From Paenibacillus lignilyticus (lineage in GTDB: Bacteria > Bacillota > Bacilli > Paenibacillales > Paenibacillaceae), in the NCBI RefSeq assembly GCF_017942085.1, contig NZ_JAGKSP010000001.1, forward strand, positions 744,001-808,000: a DNA stretch of 64,000 nucleotides, written 5' to 3'. Shown here one piece after another: positions 60,627-64,000 of the stretch. The notes under the pieces were generated by a model. The model was not told the DNA's origin. It saw nothing but the letters and a program-made list of their open reading frames with translations, and searched no databases. The position numbers were made by a program, and so were the translations under genes. Each line of letters opens with the position of its first letter. Position 1 is the first letter of the stretch.

Positions 60627-63047
60627 CTACTGGCTGTTGGCAACAGCGTTGAATGTGTAATCGCACTCGATTTCCAATTCCCGCGCTTCAGCGAAGGACC
60701 TTTGCTCGCCGCTCGGCAGTGTGAGCGTAACCGGAATGCCGGCCGGTCCATTCACTTGAATGGCGAAACGGCTGCCGTCCAGCTGCCAGGCTACTTCAAC
60801 AAGGCCATGAGGCGTTGATGCGCTACCTTTCGCCCAGTTGAGCGGACCGACGACCGGTGAAATACCGATCTGGGCAAAACCGGGTGCCAGCGGTTTGATG
60901 CCGAGAATTTCGGAAGGAAATTCATAGAGCGGCAAGGCGCCCCAGGCGTGGCAATCGCTGCGCTCCGACACCGGGTCTTCCACCCAAGCCGTCAGGTGCA
61001 GATCGACTTGTCTGCGCCATGAATCCCACAGCTGGAACGTTTGCTCGTACATGCCCGTCATCGCCAGTGCACGGAACAGATAGTACGACATTGCCGTCGA
61101 GATTTGTGCCAGATCAGCTCCATCTCCGTCTCCATCCAGCATCCGTGCCGTCAGCGACTTCGCTTCATCCCCTTTGACCGTTCCCGTGAGTACGGCCCAC
61201 ACCTGCGCATGCTGGCTGTAGGCTTCAACCGCCGGCCCGTCACGGAACAGCTGGCGCGATTCCGACCAGCAATGAAGGCGAACAGCTTCGCGTACGGATG
61301 CTGCCCGCTCGCGGTATTCCGCGCCGGTCTCGTTTCGTCCGGTCCACTCATTCATCTCCGCCGCTTTGACCAGCGCATCCGCATACATGAGATTGTAGAC
61401 CGTAAGCGGCCCGCGGCGTGCCGCATGCGGAGCGCCGGCATTGTCCTTCCATGCCATCGTCCAATCCACGAACGACCAATACGCGGTCGGCATTTGCCCG
61501 ACAAGCCCGCTCTCCTCGCGGCGATTCTCGAACCAGCCGAGCACCGCATCCATCGTCGGACGATACGCTTTCACAAGGGCAGCATCGCCGTAATGTTTGT
61601 AGTGATCGTATACCATCATGAGCCAGAACAAGGCAAAGCCCGGTATGACCTGTCTGTCGACGGATGGATAGCGGCTTTGCAGGATGCCGCTTGGCAGCAA
61701 GGAGCTGTGGAAGTCGCGAATCGTCTTGCGGCCGAGCTTGTCATCCCCGCTTACGGAATAGGTGAACAACGCTTGCAGACGGCTGTCCAGTTCATATTGC
61801 ATTTGCTCATAGAACGGGGTGTCTTCATACGTTTCATGCATACAGCCGCGCAGCGTATTTAAGCTGATTTCCCATAACGGCGCTAATGTAGGATCCGATC
61901 CGTCAAACGCCGCCAATTCCTCCAGCGGATATCCGCTTTGACGATAATCGATCCCTGCCAGCGTCACGGGTTCATCTGCGGCTTGAAGCGTCAGACGAAT
62001 AAACCGAAACCCTCTGCGGTGGATAGGCTCGTACACTTCACTTACAGCCGTGCTCGAATCGCCGACACCGGCAATAGAATAGTAATCCTCGAAGCCATAC
62101 AGCGACTTGCCTTCTTTATCATCGCGAACCCCTTTATGGCGAGTTCCGTCTCCCTCCGGCGGAAGCTCATAGGATTCTGCATAAAGCACGGAAGCTTGCG
62201 CACCTCTGCCTCCATAGAACTGAACGCGCGGATATCCGCTGGTCATCCGGGAAGCATCCAGCTCTACAATCAGCTTCTCTCCCGGAGCCAGCACCACGCC
62301 AAACAGTTGCTCCGGCGAAATGCCTTCGTTCCATGTCCGCTCCCCGCTCGACGCCTGCATAACGCGAGTAAAAGAACGTACTGTCTCTCGCATGAACGGA
62401 ATCGACCGTTCGGTTAACTGCCAACGCGTCAATTGACCATACATCCCGTCCATAATCTCGCTGACGGCAACTGCATTCGTCCATTTGCTATCATCATAAT
62501 CGACATTCGTGAATCCGATCGGCAGGTCGCCGCCCTTCACACGTTCCCCGCCGCCGATAAACAATGTAAACGCTTCCCTTTCGAACGTGAACGCACCGGC
62601 TCCAAGACGCATTGCCTGCCAGCGCGAATCCGTGCTGACATCCTCCAAGACGTTGCCCGCTCCATCCGCCAATTGACCATCCAGCAGGAAAGCGCCCATA
62701 TCCGATCGCCATACAGAGGCAGGTCCGGTTCTCCCCGCATAATAGATCACTTGAGCCGCCCAAACATTCTCCCCGTCAAGGAGCTTGTCCGTCACGTCGA
62801 TCACTTCATAGTAATGGGTGTTCATGTCCCCTTTAAGCGGACCGCTTACAAGCGATTCTCCGTTTAGCCAGAGCCGATAACGGCTGTCTGCAGAAACGCG
62901 TACAGTCAAACGAACATCCGACTTATCTGAAACGTGAAAGCTGCGGCGAAAATAAGCCAGCTGCGGCTCTCTATCACCTGCAACCTGATCGAGGCCGTTC
63001 CGATTCGGCCAAATCCATTTTGCCTGCCAATTGAGGTTCTCTTCCAT
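60627..63047 (-). CDS. GH78-family alpha-L-rhamnosidase
   Basis: An 806-residue cytoplasmic enzyme. N-terminal beta domains (WQAKWIWP, RVSADSRYRLWLNGE, YYEVIDVTDKL) resemble the usual GH78 accessory modules. The (alpha/alpha)6 barrel carries the acidic motif YEDTPFYEQMQYELDSR (about 407-423), the counterpart of the DxPxRxE signature with the general acid Asp, and the C-terminal SERSDCHAWGALPLYEF segment. It removes terminal alpha-L-rhamnose from oligosaccharides or glycosides. The ATG at 63047 fits the family start; one at 63071 would add 8 residues. It is divergent from a LacI gene that may regulate it. Confidence 0.9.
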   Translation of the reverse strand: MEENLNWQAKWIWPNRNGLDQVAGDREPQLAYFRRSFHVSDKSDVRLTVRVSADSRYRLWLNGESLVSGPLKGDMNTHYYEVIDVTDKLLDGENVWAAQVIYYAGRTGPASVWRSDMGAFLLDGQLADGAGNVLEDVSTDSRWQAMRLGAGAFTFEREAFTLFIGGGERVKGGDLPIGFTNVDYDDSKWTNAVAVSEIMDGMYGQLTRWQLTERSIPFMRETVRSFTRVMQASSGERTWNEGISPEQLFGVVLAPGEKLIVELDASRMTSGYPRVQFYGGRGAQASVLYAESYELPPEGDGTRHKGVRDDKEGKSLYGFEDYYSIAGVGDSSTAVSEVYEPIHRRGFRFIRLTLQAADEPVTLAGIDYRQSGYPLEELAAFDGSDPTLAPLWEISLNTLRGCMHETYEDTPFYEQMQYELDSRLQALFTYSVSGDDKLGRKTIRDFHSSLLPSGILQSRYPSVDRQVIPGFALFWLMMVYDHYKHYGDAALVKAYRPTMDAVLGWFENRREESGLVGQMPTAYWSFVDWTMAWKDNAGAPHAARRGPLTVYNLMYADALVKAAEMNEWTGRNETGAEYRERAASVREAVRLHCWSESRQLFRDGPAVEAYSQHAQVWAVLTGTVKGDEAKSLTARMLDGDGDGADLAQISTAMSYYLFRALAMTGMYEQTFQLWDSWRRQVDLHLTAWVEDPVSERSDCHAWGALPLYEFPSEILGIKPLAPGFAQIGISPVVGPLNWAKGSASTPHGLVEVAWQLDGSRFAIQVNGPAGIPVTLTLPSGEQRSFAEARELEIECDYTFNAVANSQ

Positions 63048-63358
63048 GCTTGCTTTCCAACTCCTTCTCATCGCTCAAGTTCGCCAATCCTCCAAGTGAG
63101 TTGCCATCAGGCTGTCATCTTTCATTATAATGAAATTCGCGGTTTCCATCAGCAACAATCTCTCTACACCGCGTTCAAGAATAAATTAGCCGGATTAGCC
63201 AATAAATGGATAGGTAGATGCGACTCTCGCACCTATTATTCGTGTATACTCATTCACACGTTGCAGAATCCAATGGTATAATGATCAATAAATATTACGA
63301 AATTGTTAACCTTCTTTTATTCGTTTATCTAAAATTCGTACTCGACCGGGAGGATAAC
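63048..63358. other. Divergent control region of GH78 and LacI genes
   Basis: A possible plus-strand promoter, TTCACA (63253-63258) with an 18-nt spacer and TATAAT (63277-63282), lies 77 bp before the LacI start. CGTGT and ACACG (63241-63260) bracket the -35 box as a short inverted repeat. No GAAACGTTTC site was found here, unlike at the other LacI gene. Confidence 0.45.
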
Positions 63359-64000
63359 ATGTCAGCTACAATCAAGGATGTAGCGAAGATGGCGGGCGTT
63401 GCTGTTTCGACCGTCTCCTACGCACTGAACAACTCGCCTAAGATCAGTGAAGAGACGCGCCGCAAAGTCGTTCGGGCCGCAGAGGCGCTGAATTTCCGTC
63501 CAAGCGGGGCTGCCCGCAATTTGAAGAAACGCAAGAGTGAGACGATCGGACTATTCCTGAACGATCTTGGCGGTCCTTTCTACAGCCAAGTCATTGAAGG
63601 CGTCCAAGAGATTGTAGCCTCGCATGATTACAATTTGATCGTCTGCAGTACCTATGGCGGCGAGAATAGCTCCGCGCATCGTTTCTTAAGAGAGAAGTTC
63701 GTAGATGGGGCTATCATCATGGGAACAGCCATCAGCGACAGCCTCATTCTTCAAGTGGCTTCGGAATCCTTCCCTATTGTCGTGCTCGATCGAGAGCTTA
63801 GAGGCGATTATGTACATAACGTCCTCATCACCAATGAACAAGGCGGCTATGATGCAGTCGCTCATCTCATTAAGCTGGGGCGGCGCAATATTGAATTTCT
63901 GAGCGGACCGTCGGCAGCCTTCGATAACACGCAGCGATACGAGGGCTACAAACGCGCTCTGCTCGAACACGACCTGCCCGTCCCTAAGCGGATTGCGATG
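63359..64000 (+). CDS. LacI-family regulator, cut by the window end (paralog of 35939-36982)
   Basis: The frame stays open for 214 codons to the window edge. The N-terminus SATIKDVAKMAGVAVSTVSY and hinge PSGAARNLKKRKSE are the same as in the LacI gene at 35939-36982 apart from the second residue, and the sensor part seen here differs at only a minority of positions. GGGAGG lies 6 nt before the ATG. With the same recognition helix it should bind the same type of operator. It is divergent from the GH78 gene. Confidence 0.93.
   Translation, partial: MSATIKDVAKMAGVAVSTVSYALNNSPKISEETRRKVVRAAEALNFRPSGAARNLKKRKSETIGLFLNDLGGPFYSQVIEGVQEIVASHDYNLIVCSTYGGENSSAHRFLREKFVDGAIIMGTAISDSLILQVASESFPIVVLDRELRGDYVHNVLITNEQGGYDAVAHLIKLGRRNIEFLSGPSAAFDNTQRYEGYKRALLEHDLPVPKRIAM

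Noticed and set aside
1..64000. Mobile element or prophage origin of the island
   Set aside because: No transposase, integrase, tRNA-linked attachment site or phage gene was seen, and codon style looks even across the window.

Overview
The window reads as a chromosomal segment of a Paenibacillus-type soil Firmicute. The signs are strong AGGAGG-type ribosome sites, extracytoplasmic lipoprotein binding proteins with LplB/YtcP-type permeases, a cytoplasmic sensor kinase resembling the sporulation (Kin) group, and many plant-glycan enzymes with LacI, GntR and AraC regulators. No rRNA, tRNA, CRISPR array, insertion sequence or phage gene was seen. The organism name is an inference from gene content and style.

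Layout. 1-1100: gene-free, with three kinds of repeats. 1148-9742: envelope and drug-resistance functions: an RND exporter with a two-component system, a PAP2 phosphatase, and a DHA2 MFS exporter divergent from a TetR regulator with a 36-bp palindrome between them. 9764-42231: a minus-strand glycan-use island of more than 30 kb. It holds three sugar ABC permease pairs without any ATPase, three binding proteins (one of 1041 residues with carbohydrate-binding-like domains), an NHL-TPR-Yip1 membrane protein, a DUF5696-type protein, GH35, GH144-like and GH3 enzymes, four Gfo/Idh/MocA dehydrogenases, two TIM-barrel isomerases, a PhyH dioxygenase and a LacI regulator. 42232-43330: gene-free, with the same dispersed repeat as at 704-889. 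43331-51885: sugar-acid or polyol type genes under two FCD-type GntR regulators. 51886-52590: another repeat block. 52592-63047: more isomerase/dehydrogenase genes, a GHL6-type glycosidase, an AraC regulator, DUF1349, a sensor kinase, an acetyltransferase and a GH78 rhamnosidase. 63359-end: a LacI gene cut by the window edge.

How it may work together. Three promoter regions (about 16.06-16.19, 37.01-37.28 and 42.5 kb) carry the 10-bp palindrome GAAACGTTTC. In two it lies at the predicted transcription start and in one over the -35 box. They drive the J-I-H-G importer operon (15837 leftwards), the LacI gene followed by the 20-kb importer/glycosidase operon (36982 leftwards), and the PhyH-Gfo-TIM-GH3 operon (42231 leftwards). 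The simplest reading is one LacI regulon that captures an oligosaccharide at the surface, imports it using a shared ATPase encoded elsewhere, and breaks it down with glycosidases plus paired dehydrogenase/TIM-barrel enzymes. The substrate cannot be read from sequence. The GH144-like, GH35 and GH3 set makes a beta-1,2-glucan a testable guess, and the repeated dehydrogenase/TIM-barrel pairing suggests that an oxidative (3-keto) route should also be tested.
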